Assembly: GCF_036417845.1 (NCBI RefSeq) | Contig: NC_089982.1 | Span: 48,819,684-48,883,683, forward strand | DNA: 64,000 nucleotides | Direction: 5' to 3' | DNA from: Apteryx mantelli | Taxonomy: Eukaryota > Chordata > Aves > Apterygiformes > Apterygidae | Shown here: positions 63,750 through 64,000 of the stretch, piece after piece | Numbering within the stretch: position 1 is the stretch's first letter | How the letters are laid out: each line of letters starts with the position of its first letter | The notes under the pieces: model-generated | Databases searched by the model: none | What the model was told of the DNA's origin: nothing | The model's input: only the letters and a program-made list of their open reading frames with translations | Made by a program: the position numbers and the translations under genes

Positions 63750-64000
63750 AGTATCTAGCATCAGAGGCAGATTTTGTAGTTTTAGGTATTTGTTGCCATG
63801 TGATGATATGATTGGCTCAGTGGATGACGGGAGGGCAATGTATGTCATTTATCTTGACTTTAGCAAGACTTTGGACATGGTGTCCCATAGCCGTAATACC
63901 CTTATAGTCAAACTGGAGAGAGATGGACTGGATGAGTAGACTACAAGGTGGATGGAAACCAGCTTGCTGGTATCTAATGGCATTGCTCAGAGCTTTTTAC
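63750..64000 (+). mobile_element. CR1 LINE fragment, runs off right end
   Basis: A second CR1 copy, on the plus strand and cut by the window edge. The translation aligns with the reverse-transcriptase palm: IRGRFCSF.., then MIGSVDDGRAMYVIYLDFSK, then TLDMVSHS and KLERDGLDE, followed by a stop. The motif A aspartate (GAC, 63874-63876) is retained, unlike the other copy, but the C-terminal frame is broken by TAG after GLDE. Homology continues past it (ACAAGGTGGATGGAAACCAG, usually read as R-W-x-x-NWL in CR1). Its left edge is approximate, because the copy is diverged and 5'-truncated. Confidence 0.88.

Noticed and set aside
1..64000. CRISPR arrays, operons, toxin or phage modules, tRNA and rRNA genes
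   Set aside because: No regularly spaced repeats, no packed coding frames, and no cloverleaf or rRNA signatures were noticed; the DNA is plainly vertebrate in character.

Overview
This window looks like nuclear DNA of a sauropsid, most likely a bird. The evidence is long AT-rich non-coding sequence, very low interspersed-repeat density, and two recognisable CR1 non-LTR retrotransposon copies (about 33.6-35.25 kb on the minus strand; about 63.75 kb to the window end on the plus strand). There is no sign of prokaryotic gene packing, operons, phage or CRISPR. I find no complete protein-coding gene that I can name. The open frames present, up to about 120 codons outside the GC-rich patch, are about what chance gives in AT-rich DNA of this size.

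Layout: 0-10.3 kb is AT-rich and non-coding, with homopolymer runs, a perfect short hairpin at 8.36 kb and a less AT-rich unexplained stretch at 7.4-7.87 kb. At 10.3-11.0 kb lies a GC-richer degenerate minisatellite built on a GGCCAG..ACTGG core. From 11 to 33.6 kb is AT-rich sequence with microsatellites, short duplications and one isolated GC-rich 90-bp blip at 17.8 kb. At 33.6-35.25 kb is a 5'-truncated, mutated CR1 on the minus strand. Abutting its 5' end is a sharp CpG island (35.25-35.72 kb) with a NotI-type GCGGCCGC site, the vertebrate promoter palindrome TCTCGCGAGA and, about 130 bp downstream, a good 5' splice site. Downstream to 63.75 kb is again AT-rich, with several small tandem repeats and one weak candidate spliced exon at 38.4 kb. 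A second CR1 fragment runs off the right end.

The most interesting object is the CpG island. I infer an orphan vertebrate promoter with a non-coding first exon on the plus strand, feeding an unidentified gene or long non-coding RNA, with an antisense CR1 immediately upstream. A few open, splice-site-flanked segments (38395-38511 plus; 14100-14299 minus; 3409-3545 minus) are offered only as weak exon candidates. I see no convincing new multi-gene system.
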